A DNA stretch of 64,000 nt from CAWHYG01 sp963833505. Lineage in GTDB: Bacteria; Eisenbacteria; RBG-16-71-46; CAIMUX01. The stretch lies in NCBI GenBank assembly GCA_963833505.1, contig CAWHYG010000007.1:2232001-2296000 (forward strand), written 5' to 3'. A program made the translations under genes and the position numbers. Under the pieces are notes generated by a model. It was not told the DNA's origin. It ran no database searches and saw only the letters and a list, made by a program, of their open reading frames with translations. Positions 9,488 to 17,535 of the stretch are shown piece after piece; positions within the stretch are counted from its first letter, which is position 1; each line of letters begins with the position of its first letter.

Positions 9488-9813
9488 CGGGGAGGCGACC
9501 GGGTACGGTCTCCCAGCCGACGGGGCGCGCGGGCCCACGTCGCGGTTCGCCTGTGGCGGACGGCTTCCCATGACGGTCGTGGTCCGGAGATCGACGCCGG
9601 GTCGATTCGTCGTACCGCGCTGGGTGCACTGCCAACGGAGGCCTGCGCCGTATCGGCGTCGATCAAGAACCCCTCCCATGGGGCGGAACGCCTCGAGATA
9701 CCGACCCGTTGACTCGGCATCAGTCAGAGGATAGCTTCTGCGTCGGAGTGTGCCGCGGCCAGGTGAAGCCGCGCCGCCGAGGGCCAGAGCGCTGGAGCCA
9801 AGGAGACGCCGAC

Positions 9814-10767
9814 GTGCAGAAATCGGCCGTGGAGCCACAGACAGGACAGATCATCACAGGTTCGTGCCCTCTCTGCGAGTCGACCAGAGTTCGTGTCTAC
9901 CCGTTTCGCTACGCGTTTCACGACCGATTCATCCGGGGTGTGGGTTGCGCCTCCTGCGCTCTCGTCTTCCTTCATCCGATGCCGTCGGACGACGAAATCG
10001 CCGGCATGTACAGCGAAGAGTACTTTACGGAGTGCACCGACACCTGCGGTGCTCATGGACCTCGTGCCTACGTTGAACTGATCGAGGAATCCGCGGGCGG
10101 TCGTCGGAAGGGAGCTCTTCGGCTGGACCGCGCTCTGGTTGGCCACCATGGGTTCCGGGGCACGTTTTGTGAGGTTGGCTGCGGTCCCGGACACTTCCTG
10201 GACGAGATGCGCAGACTGGGCTGGGTGGTCCAGGGGTTGGAAATCTCCGAGTTTGCGGCGAGGCAGGCCCGGGAGAAACTAGGGCTCAACGTGACGACGG
10301 GTGCGATCGGGGACAAAATGCTGCCAGCGGGTGAGTTCGATGCCGTCTTCCTCGGAGACGTTCTCGAGCACCTGCCCCGCCCTCGCAAGGCGCTCGCGGA
10401 GGTCCATGAATCCTTGCGTCCCGGCGGCCTCATCGCCGTCGCTATTCCGTCGACCCTGAACCTGGTCTCGGGACGGCTGGGGATGTGGCTGTTCCGGCAG
10501 ACCGGACGGGTCAAGACGCTGAGGATTCCCCCCTACCACCTCGTGGAGTACACACCGAGAACATTGAAGCGGATGCTCGAGAGGTGCGGATTCGAACTCC
10601 TCTGGCTACGTCAATCAGCCGTGCCGATCCGGCGCATGGGGCTGCGAGGAAGCGCCTTTGAGAACACCGGCAAGGTCACTTTGCAGTTCCTGGCCCACAC
10701 AACCTCGCTGGTGTTCAATCGGGGAGGGGACCGCCTGCTGGCTGTGGGACGCAAGGCGACCAGCTGA
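9814..10767 (+). CDS. Zinc-ribbon class I SAM-dependent methyltransferase
   Basis: A GTG start at 9814 is chosen because AAGGAG lies 8 bases upstream; the longer frame from 9709 has no such site. The N-terminal ribbon CPLCES...GCASCALVF (two CxxC pairs) precedes an AdoMet-binding Rossmann fold: motif I EVGCGPGHFLDEM, acidic residue after LEIS, motif II FDAVFLGDVLEHLPRP, motif III LRPGGLIAVAIPS. This layout is typical of methyltransferases acting on sugars or lipids in envelope-glycan clusters. The substrate cannot be told from sequence. It is flanked by secreted-protein genes and a FlgD remnant, not by an obvious sugar operon. Confidence 0.8.
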   Translation: MQKSAVEPQTGQIITGSCPLCESTRVRVYPFRYAFHDRFIRGVGCASCALVFLHPMPSDDEIAGMYSEEYFTECTDTCGAHGPRAYVELIEESAGGRRKGALRLDRALVGHHGFRGTFCEVGCGPGHFLDEMRRLGWVVQGLEISEFAARQAREKLGLNVTTGAIGDKMLPAGEFDAVFLGDVLEHLPRPRKALAEVHESLRPGGLIAVAIPSTLNLVSGRLGMWLFRQTGRVKTLRIPPYHLVEYTPRTLKRMLERCGFELLWLRQSAVPIRRMGLRGSAFENTGKVTLQFLAHTTSLVFNRGGDRLLAVGRKATS

Positions 10768-10841
10768 GCGCGAGTTCCGCGGCAACTTTTCTTCCATCCC
10801 AACGTCGGCGCCGATGACGCGCCGGTCTTCACCGGAGCTAC

Positions 10842-10997
10842 GTACGCGCGGTCGACTCCGAGCTTTCCGCCGGAACCCATGCCGTGACCTGGCAACCAGT
10901 CGATTGGTGCGGCCGGCCCGTTCCGGCCGGACGTTACTCCCTCAGGCTGGAGTTCGGGAGTTCGACGGAGACGAGATCGATCGTCGTGACCGGGTAG
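10842..10997 (+). pseudogene. Second orphan FlgD-like domain remnant
   Basis: The frame reads VRAVDSELSAGTHAVTWQPV, then CGRPVPAGRYSLRLEFGSST and ends RSIVVTG before a stop. This matches the last half of a FlgD-like sorting domain (A-G-x-H-x-V-x-W, then P-A-G-x-Y-x-x-R). There is no upstream body. It follows the methyltransferase by only 74 bases and probably marks a deleted secreted-protein gene. Confidence 0.5.
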
Positions 10998-11132
10998 TTG
11001 GAAGGGCCGGGGTGAAGCCCGCCCCCGGTCCCAGCGCTTCTCGGGCGGCGGTGCGACAAGACCGGTTTTCAAGCCACGGGCCCCCCGGGACGCCGGGTCC
11101 CGGAAGGCCCATGGCTTACGTTGTCGGATCGC

Positions 11133-12446
11133 TCACCGGATGAGGGTCAGCCGTCCGATGGCGCTCTGCCCTCCCATCATCCGAACCAGATAGACGCCCG
11201 AAGAGAGCTCCTGCCCCGATTCTCCCTTGCCGTCCCAGGAGAGGAAATGCTCCCCCGGAGACAACCAGCTCGAATCCAGCAGGCGAACCATGCGCCCCGC
11301 CGCGTCGAACACGGCCATCCGCGGCGCGTCCGGTCTGACGGTCGTGTAGACGATCCGACACGCGCCTCGCGAGGGATTGGGCATCACCTGGATCCAGCAC
11401 CCGGTCAGGCCAGGCCCGGAGCCGGCCACATCGGCGCTGCAGCCGACCGGCCAGGCGCCCATCCGCTCACAGTTGGGATCTTCCGGCGTGTGCCCGCGGC
11501 ACGGAGAGTCATCCCGCAGGTCGAAGTCGTTCTGGCTCGGGTTGCAGAAAAGAGGATCCTCGGAGATGTTGCCGCTGATCCCGAACTGGTTGGCGATCGG
11601 ACCGACCCAGTCTCCGCCCTGATTGGCAAACAGATCGCTGCAGGAAAACGTCGCTGGGCCGCCGGCGTACGCCGCCCCTCCTTGATTGAAGGCGATGATC
11701 GAGCTGGAGACGTTGACGTTCATGCCGCACTCGGAGATGCCGCTGCCGACCGGAGACGTGTTTCCGTAGATCGTGCACTGAACCAGTGCCGCCACGGAAG
11801 TTCACATCCGGAAGGCGCCGCCATCACTTGAGGCGGAGTTTCCATAGAACGTGCAGCCGGTCAACGTGGGGCCTTGTATCCCCATGCCGTTGGTCGCCGA
11901 CATCCCGCCGCCGCACAAAGCGGTATTGTCGGCGAAGACACAATTGGTGATGAGCGGTGCGGCATCGGACTGTGAACAGATGCCGCCTCCCTCGCTCGCG
12001 GGAGAGGCGTTCTGGGAAAAGACGCAGTTGGTGATGCGGGGCGTCGCCGTCGAACCCATGATGGCCACGCCGCCTCCCCAGACCGAGTAACCATGGATGA
12101 TCGTGACGCCTTCGAGAATGGCGCCCGGCCCTTCGCCGTTGATGAAGAGAAACGCCCGATGGGACGCCTGGGCGCTGCCCTGGCAGTCGATGATGCACTG
12201 CGCGGGATCTCCGCCCTGCGAGCGGATGGTGATGGACTTGCCCTCAAAGCCCACGTCACGATTGCCCGAGCCGGTGAAAGTGCCGCTCCCCAGCTCGATG
12301 ACGTCACCGGGCTGGGCGGCAATGACGGCCTGTAGAATGTTGGGAAAATCCCCGCTGCCGTCGGGCTTGACCAGATAGGTGGCGCCGAAAGCCACCATGG
12401 CCGAGCACGAAACCAGAAGCGTGAGGAACAGCAAGACCTTCCGCAT
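11133..12446 (-). CDS. Secreted beta-helix protein with FlgD-like sorting domain, internal TGA
   Basis: The start at 12446 has a strong AGGAGGAGGG site. The signal peptide is MRKVLLFLTLLVSCSAMVAFG; the mature part opens ATYLVKPDGSGDFPNILQAV, as in the paralogue at 8174. Beta-helix coils follow (TPRITNCVFSQNASP, APLITNCVFADNTAL, GPTLTGCTFYGNSAS). The end is a FlgD-like Ig domain (MPNPSRGACRIVYTT ... SSGVYLVRMMGG ... RLTLIR) with the sorting-domain style of FCB secretion. A TGA codon at 11802-11804 interrupts the frame after DGGAFRM, and coil sequence resumes immediately in the same frame (TSVAALVQCTIYGN). A one-base substitution in one helix turn explains this. The protein is either truncated or the base is wrong. 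Confidence 0.8.
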
Positions 12447-12499
12447 GATTCCCTCCTCCTTGGTTCTGCGGCCCCAGAAGATCACTGACGCGCGCAATA

Positions 12500-12528
12500 A
12501 GAATAGATCAACATTTCGCGTGAATCAA
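12500..12528 (-). promoter_or_regulatory. Sigma-70-type promoter of beta-helix gene
   Basis: Read on the minus strand: TTGATT, 17-bp spacer, TATTCT. It lies in an AT-rich patch about 55 bases upstream of the start at 12446. Four or more of six bases match consensus in each hexamer. Confidence 0.6.
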
Positions 12529-12669
12529 TCGCCTTCACTTATCGAACGCTCCGCCAACGTGTTACCAAGGCCATGACTCCCGGGTCGGGTCTGCTCCCTC
12601 GGCATCCCTTCATGATAGGATCAGCGGCGTCCGCCTGCGCCCTTGGCGCAGGCCACGGGGGTCGACGCG

Positions 12670-13986
12670 ATGAAGGTGCTTCTCATTTCCGCCAACACGG
12701 AGAGGCTGAACATGGTGGCCGTGCCTCTGGGGCTCGGCCTGGTCTCGGCCGCCACGCGGGCCGCGGGCCACGAAATCAAGCTGCTTGACCTGCTCTCCGA
12801 AGCGGACCCCCGCGGGGCGGTCCGGCGTGCCATCGCGGGATTCGGCCCTGAGGTCATCGGCATTTCCGTGCGCAACATCGACGACCAGTGCCGCGAGAAC
12901 CCGCGCTTCCTGATCGACCCGGTGCGGGAGATTGTGACGGAATGCCGCTCGGGCTCGCCGGCTCCGATCGTTCTGGGAGGAGCCGGCTACAGCATCTTTC
13001 CGGACGAGGCCCTGGCCTTCCTCGGCGCCGACTTCGGGATCGCGGGAGACGGAGAGAGGGCGTTTGTGGCGCTCCTGGAGCGGCTCGGGGCCGGGGAGTC
13101 TCCAACAGGCTTGCCCGGCGTCCACGTTGCGGATGAGCCTGCCGGTGCTTCTCCGGTTGCGTTGCGCGAAGCGCGGGCGCCCCGGCGCGAGAACCGTTCG
13201 CCCTGGACGGCGCTGGCCCGTTCGCGCGATCTCGATGAGCTACCGCTCTGGGACGATGCGCTCGTGCCGGCAGTCGATCCTGATCTGTGGATCCCGGTGC
13301 AGAGCCGCCGCGGCTGCCCGAATGACTGCTCCTACTGCGCGACGGGGCGCATCCAGGGCCGGCGAATCCGGCGACGCTCCCCGCGCCTCATCGTGCAGGC
13401 CATTGGACGGCTGGCTCGAAAGGGCCACCGCCGCTTCTATTTCGTGGACAACTCCTTCAACATCCCGGAGTCGCACGCGCTGGAGCTGTGCGAAGGTCTG
13501 GCGGCTCTCGAGCCACCCGTGATCTGGCGCTGCATCCTCTATCCCGAGCGCGTGCAGGAACGACTGGTGCGCGCGATGGCCGCGGCCGGCTGCTTCGAAG
13601 TGAGCCTTGGCTTTGAAAGCGGCTGCCTGAGGATCCTCCGGGAAATGAACAAGCGATTCACTCCCGGGGACGTCCGGCGCACGTCCGACCTCTTGGCCGC
13701 GCACGGCATTCGCCGATTCGGTTTTCTGTTGCTCGGCGGACCGGGCGAGACGCGGGAATCCGTCAAAGAGAGCCTGGCGTTCGCTCAGTCTCTTCATCTC
13801 GACGAGCTGCGCGTCACGGTCGGCATCCGCATCTACCCGGGCACGCCGCTGGCCCGGAGATCCGTGGCGGAGGGCGTGATCGACGCCCAGGATGAGCTGC
13901 TTTACCCGCGCTTCTACCTCGCTCCCGGCCTCGAGCCCTGGATTCATGACCGGGTCGCCGCGCTGCAGGCGACCCTGAAAGCCTAG
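12670..13986 (+). CDS. B12-binding-domain radical SAM protein
   Basis: A 438-residue protein starting at MKVLLISANTERL. Residues ~1-140 form a B12-binding-like Rossmann domain (LGLGLVSAATRAAGH, VIGISVRNIDD, PIVLGGAGYSIFPDEAL). The radical SAM cluster motif is CPNDCSYCATG (CxxxCxxC), which ligates [4Fe-4S] for SAM cleavage. FYFVDNSFNIP and SLGFESGC are further barrel-strand signatures of the B12-rSAM class (Elp3/MiaB-like barrel). Substrates in this class range from hopanoids to peptides and cannot be assigned here. No peptide gene or partner enzyme is adjacent, so it stands apart from the RiPP cluster at 28.6-36.3 kb. Confidence 0.85.
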   Translation: MKVLLISANTERLNMVAVPLGLGLVSAATRAAGHEIKLLDLLSEADPRGAVRRAIAGFGPEVIGISVRNIDDQCRENPRFLIDPVREIVTECRSGSPAPIVLGGAGYSIFPDEALAFLGADFGIAGDGERAFVALLERLGAGESPTGLPGVHVADEPAGASPVALREARAPRRENRSPWTALARSRDLDELPLWDDALVPAVDPDLWIPVQSRRGCPNDCSYCATGRIQGRRIRRRSPRLIVQAIGRLARKGHRRFYFVDNSFNIPESHALELCEGLAALEPPVIWRCILYPERVQERLVRAMAAAGCFEVSLGFESGCLRILREMNKRFTPGDVRRTSDLLAAHGIRRFGFLLLGGPGETRESVKESLAFAQSLHLDELRVTVGIRIYPGTPLARRSVAEGVIDAQDELLYPRFYLAPGLEPWIHDRVAALQATLKA

Positions 13987-14230
13987 AGATCTTCCGGATC
14001 CGCGCCACGAAAGCACAACGGGCCGGAGGAGTTCCAGCAACTCCGCCCCCCTCTCCATCATCATCGGCTGTCCGGGGGATCTCGCGCACAACCTGCAATC
14101 ACTGCAGGCCGCACGGGGTTCTGCCCTGGACAGGTGTGCGAGCACGGCGGGTCAAGGCGGCGCTCCCGCCAGGATCAGACGAACCGGACGATCCCGGTTG
14201 ACCGCTGCCGCCTGACCCCCCGTTTTTTGC

Positions 14231-14259
14231 TTGACGGCCCCGGACGCGGCAGGCATTAT
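14231..14259 (+). promoter_or_regulatory. Promoter of sdpRI-like operon
   Basis: TTGACG, 17-bp spacer, CATTAT, ending 33 bases before the GTG at 14293. The region 13987-14230 upstream holds no gene I can support, only a small GGAGTT/AACTCC hairpin near 14030. Confidence 0.6.
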
Positions 14260-14292
14260 TTCGGTTGTTGGCGAATTACAGAAGGAGGCGCG

Positions 14293-14577
14293 GTGAACGA
14301 GGTCTGGAGAGCCCTGGGCGACCCGACGCGGAGGCAGATCCTGGCGCTGCTCAAGAAGCGGGACATGACGGCGGGAGAGCTGGCCGAACGCTTTCCGCTG
14401 GCCAAATCGACCCTGTCCGGGCACTTCAACGTGCTCCGGCAGGCCGGTCTGATCGTCTCCGAACGTCGTGGCACGACCATTGTCTACAGCCTCAACCTCT
14501 CGACCTTCGAAGAAGCGCTCTCGGTGGTGATGGAGTTGCTCCAGGCCCGCGGGCGCGGAAAGGGACGGAAATCATGA
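14293..14577 (+). CDS. ArsR/SdpR-family transcriptional repressor
   Basis: A 94-residue winged-helix protein. The GTG start at 14293 is fixed by AAGGAGG 5 bases upstream. VWRALGDPTRRQILALLKKRDMTAGELAERFPL contains the ArsR helix-turn-helix opening, and KSTLSGHFNVLRQAGLIV is the recognition helix region. The metal-binding Cys motif (ELCVCDL) is absent, which matches SdpR-type regulators rather than metal sensors. Its stop overlaps the next start (ATGA), so the two genes are translationally coupled. In Bacillus, SdpR represses sdpRI until SdpI binds toxin; the same logic is inferred here. Confidence 0.85.
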   Translation: MNEVWRALGDPTRRQILALLKKRDMTAGELAERFPLAKSTLSGHFNVLRQAGLIVSERRGTTIVYSLNLSTFEEALSVVMELLQARGRGKGRKS

Positions 14578-15251
14578 AGCTCGACTGGCGGGTGGAACTG
14601 CCCAGCTGGTTCCTCATCCTGGGAATGTTCGTCACCGTCGCTCTCACCTGGAAGACGGCGCCGGACTCGATCCCGGTTCACTGGGGAATCACCATGCAAC
14701 CCGACCGCTACGGGGGCCGGTTCGAAGGTCTGCTCGTGTTGCCCTTGATGGCGCTCTCGCTCTACTTCCTGCTGCTCTTCCTGCCGCGGATCGACCCCGG
14801 ACGGGCGAACTACGCGCGGTTCAGCGGCGCCTACGCGATCGTCCGCCTCACGGTCATCGCCCTTCTGGCCGGCATCTACGGAATCACCCAGCTCTACATC
14901 CACGGGACGAAGATGGACTTCCGGGCCGTGATGCCACTCCTGCTCGGGATCGTCTTCGTGGTGCTCGGCAACCTGATGGGCAAGATCCGGCCGAACTGGT
15001 TCGTGGGCATCCGCACGCCCTGGACCCTGACCAGCAAGGTCGCTTGGGTGCGCACCCATCGACTCGGGGGATGGGTTTTTGTGTTCATCGGCCTGATCTC
15101 GATGGCCTCCGCCCTCATCGCCTCGACCTTGGCCTACTGGATCGTTATCGGAGCATTGCTCGCCGGGGTCCTGGCCTTGCAGGTCTATTCCTACCTGGTC
15201 TGGCGCCAAGATCCGGACAAGATCTCGCCCGCGGGAACGGAGCCCTCATGA
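14574..15251 (+). CDS. sdpI: SdpI-family multipass membrane protein
   Basis: 225 residues with about six hydrophobic helices. PDSIPVHWGITMQPDRYGGR in the first loop and GKIRPNWFVGIRTPWTL in the cytoplasmic loop are the hallmark motifs of SdpI/YhfL proteins (P-x-H-W and IxPNxxxGIRTPWTL). SdpI gives immunity to the SDP cannibalism toxin and sequesters SdpR at the membrane in Bacillus. Here it follows an SdpR-like repressor by ATGA overlap. No sdpC-like toxin gene is visible within the window, so immunity to a foreign peptide or a stress role is as likely. Confidence 0.85.
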   Translation: MKLDWRVELPSWFLILGMFVTVALTWKTAPDSIPVHWGITMQPDRYGGRFEGLLVLPLMALSLYFLLLFLPRIDPGRANYARFSGAYAIVRLTVIALLAGIYGITQLYIHGTKMDFRAVMPLLLGIVFVVLGNLMGKIRPNWFVGIRTPWTLTSKVAWVRTHRLGGWVFVFIGLISMASALIASTLAYWIVIGALLAGVLALQVYSYLVWRQDPDKISPAGTEPS

Positions 15252-15318
15252 TCATCTGGCGCCCTGAAGCCAGGGCCATCGGTGCGCCAACCGGCCGTTC
15301 TCGATCGATGACTCGGAA

Positions 15319-16116
15319 ATGAAACCAAAGCCGTTCTTCGGAAAGCAGGAGTGCCGGCGGATGCGGCGCCAGATTCTCTCGGAACGCGTCCCGCTGGATC
15401 CTCTCCTGTCCGACGTCGCGGGCCGGTATCCTTCACACGCCTTTCTCGGCAACGCCACGCAAGGGGTATTCATCCGTCAGGTCCGCTTCCTCGAAGAGGC
15501 TTGCGGCCGCATCCTGCTGAAACCGACGACCGAGACGCGCGTCCTGGATTGGGGCTGCGGCAAGGGACACATCAGCCACCTCCTCAAGGAGCGCGGGTTC
15601 CTCGTGACGAGCTGCGATCGCCGGAGCGCCCGCAGAGACTCGTCCTTCGGTCAGGAAACGCCCATCATCAGTCGCCGCCGGATCGAAGTCATTCCTCTCG
15701 ATGACGACGTGCTGCTTCCGTTCGATTCCGGGACGTTTGACGTGGTGGTGAGCTTCGGAGTCCTGGAGCATGTCCCTCGCGATGAGGAATCCATGGCGGA
15801 GATCCGCCGGGTCGTGCGACCGGGAGGAGTCTTCTGGGTCTCGTTTCTGCCCTGCTTCCTGTCCTGGACGCAGTTCCTCTCCCGGCTTCTCGGCAACCGC
15901 TATCACGATCGGCTCTATTCGATCCCCGGCCTCCGGCGCCTCGCGGCCAGGGCCGGTTGGTCCCTGGTGGACGCCTGGCATGGGCAGCTCTTCCCCAAGA
16001 ACTCCGTCAACCTCGAATCCGGAGCGAGAGTCGAGCCGATCGATCGCTTCCTGACCGAATGGACGCCGCTCGGCCAGCTCGCCACCAACCTCGAAGCGCT
16101 TCTGGTCCGTCCCTGA
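15319..16116 (+). CDS. Class I SAM-dependent methyltransferase
   Basis: 265 residues beginning MKPKPFFGKQECRRM. AdoMet fold signatures: TRVLDWGCGKGHISHLLKE (motif I), an acidic end of strand 2 (SCDRR), FDVVVSFGVLEHVPRDEES (motif II), VRPGGVFWVSFLPC (motif III). The C-terminal part (HDRLYSIPGLRRLAARAGW) is as in UbiE/Coq5-like and sugar O-methyltransferases. It lies 67 bases after the SdpI gene on the same strand and may share its transcript. The substrate is unknown. Confidence 0.8.
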   Translation: MKPKPFFGKQECRRMRRQILSERVPLDPLLSDVAGRYPSHAFLGNATQGVFIRQVRFLEEACGRILLKPTTETRVLDWGCGKGHISHLLKERGFLVTSCDRRSARRDSSFGQETPIISRRRIEVIPLDDDVLLPFDSGTFDVVVSFGVLEHVPRDEESMAEIRRVVRPGGVFWVSFLPCFLSWTQFLSRLLGNRYHDRLYSIPGLRRLAARAGWSLVDAWHGQLFPKNSVNLESGARVEPIDRFLTEWTPLGQLATNLEALLVRP

Positions 16117-16263
16117 TCCTGCGATCGGGGCCGGCGGGACCTCGCGTGCCTGCCGGGACTGAAGCGTCTTCACCCGCCCGGTGAGGCCGCCAGCCTCCGT
16201 CCCACAAGTACATCTGCGTGTCATGGATCCGGTCGCGCACCGCCCGGCGCTGCTGCGGACGCT

Positions 16264-17535
16264 CTACGGCACAACCACGATCCGCTGCCCGGCGACCTGG
16301 CCCGATGCCGCTTTCATCTGCACGAAGTAGACGGATCCCGTCGGTGCTGCGGGCGCCCACTCGACATGGGTGGTTCCGGGCGGAAGGACCTGTGCCGGCC
16401 GCTCGGCTACCTTCCGGCCTCCCACGCCGTACAAGACCAGGGATACGGTTGCGCCCGTCGCCAGGTGGAGGTTCAGGTTGATGTCTTCGCCAAGCCGTAC
16501 GGGATTCGGCCAGGGAGCATCGAGGGCAAAGGCGGGATGCCCGAGGCCCGCCCCCACTCCCGAAGATACGGGCGTGTCCACGCCCAGGCTCCGGACCGTC
16601 ATCTGGTTCACCGTGCCCTGCCAGGTCCAGTTGATTCCGTCGGGGGATCGCGCGACCTCACCGGTGCCAAGCCCGGCCAGCAGCGTTCCGCCGTCGTGGG
16701 TCAGGGCGGTCACGCCGACCTGGGACAAGGTTCCGATTCCCTGCCAGTCGGCGGCCCCGTCCTGGCTCAAGTAGACATCCCCCGTTCCGGTCAAGGCAAA
16801 CAGCGCGCTTCCGACCCCATCGAGACTCACCGCGTCCGAGACCGGAAACGCCCCCTTGTCCGACCAGGTCGATCCCTCGTCCAGGCTCTCAAAAACATCC
16901 CCGCTCCGCGTCAGAGCATAGAGATTGTGCGTGACCGGGACTTGGGCCAGACTGACGAAGTTCGAAGCGGTCATGGACGCCAGGCCGGAGAAGCTCACTC
17001 CCTGGTCGGTCGAGCGATACACCGATCCGCTCGCGGTCAGAAGCAGAAGTGTAACGTCAGGCAGAATCAGGAATCCGGCCACATCATTGGCCGGAACAGT
17101 CCCGATGCCGCTCCAGGAAGAGCCGGCGTCGGAGGAGGAGTAGAAGCCGCCGCTGGCGGTAGCCAGATAAAGCTGCGCACTGGTGGCGCCGGCCGCTACT
17201 CCCACGGCGTCTCGCACGGGCAAGACGGCAAGGATCGTCCAGTTCGTCCCCTGATTGGTCGAAGCGTAGATTTCCCCCGTATTGACCAGGGCGAAGAGCG
17301 TGGTGGCGTGGACCGGAAGGGGGAAGCATCCGAATAACAGCCCTGCCGTCAGGGCCCAGGCTGCCGCGACCCTTTTCGCGACCCCAACGGGCTGGTTCCC
17401 GGCCGCCGATCCCGCCAACGCGACGGGAAGCCGAGCTCCCGTATGGACCGGCCGGCGCATCCACCCCTTCTTCTTCGGCGTCACGCCCCCGGCGTCCCTC
17501 GAGTTCCTCGGTGTCATCTGCTCCCCCTGCGTCAT
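16264..17535 (-). CDS. Secreted BNR/sortilin-like beta-propeller with FlgD-like sorting domain
   Basis: 423 residues. After a basic region, AAAWALTAGLLFGCFPLPVHA forms the signal segment. Seven or so repeats of ~45 residues follow with the Asp-box style SxDxGxxW (YASTNQGTNWTIL, YSSSDAGSSWSGIG, YRSTDQGVSFSGLA, FESLDEGSTWSDKG, YLSQDGAADWQGIG), as in BNR/YCF48 propellers. The C-terminal 85 residues (APWPNPVRLGEDINLNLHLA ... GSVYFVQMKAASG ... RIVVVP) form a FlgD-like sorting domain. Its ATG overlaps the stop of the FG-GAP gene upstream (ATGA at 17532-17535), so it is a coupled second gene and the insertion in the first gene would be polar on it. Confidence 0.8.
   Translation of the reverse strand: MTQGEQMTPRNSRDAGGVTPKKKGWMRRPVHTGARLPVALAGSAAGNQPVGVAKRVAAAWALTAGLLFGCFPLPVHATTLFALVNTGEIYASTNQGTNWTILAVLPVRDAVGVAAGATSAQLYLATASGGFYSSSDAGSSWSGIGTVPANDVAGFLILPDVTLLLLTASGSVYRSTDQGVSFSGLASMTASNFVSLAQVPVTHNLYALTRSGDVFESLDEGSTWSDKGAFPVSDAVSLDGVGSALFALTGTGDVYLSQDGAADWQGIGTLSQVGVTALTHDGGTLLAGLGTGEVARSPDGINWTWQGTVNQMTVRSLGVDTPVSSGVGAGLGHPAFALDAPWPNPVRLGEDINLNLHLATGATVSLVLYGVGGRKVAERPAQVLPPGTTHVEWAPAAPTGSVYFVQMKAASGQVAGQRIVVVP

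Noticed and set aside
11802..11804. Recoding of TGA as an amino acid or selenocysteine
   Set aside because: TGA terminates many intact genes here, and a beta-helix coil has no reason to hold selenocysteine; no SECIS-like hairpin was apparent.
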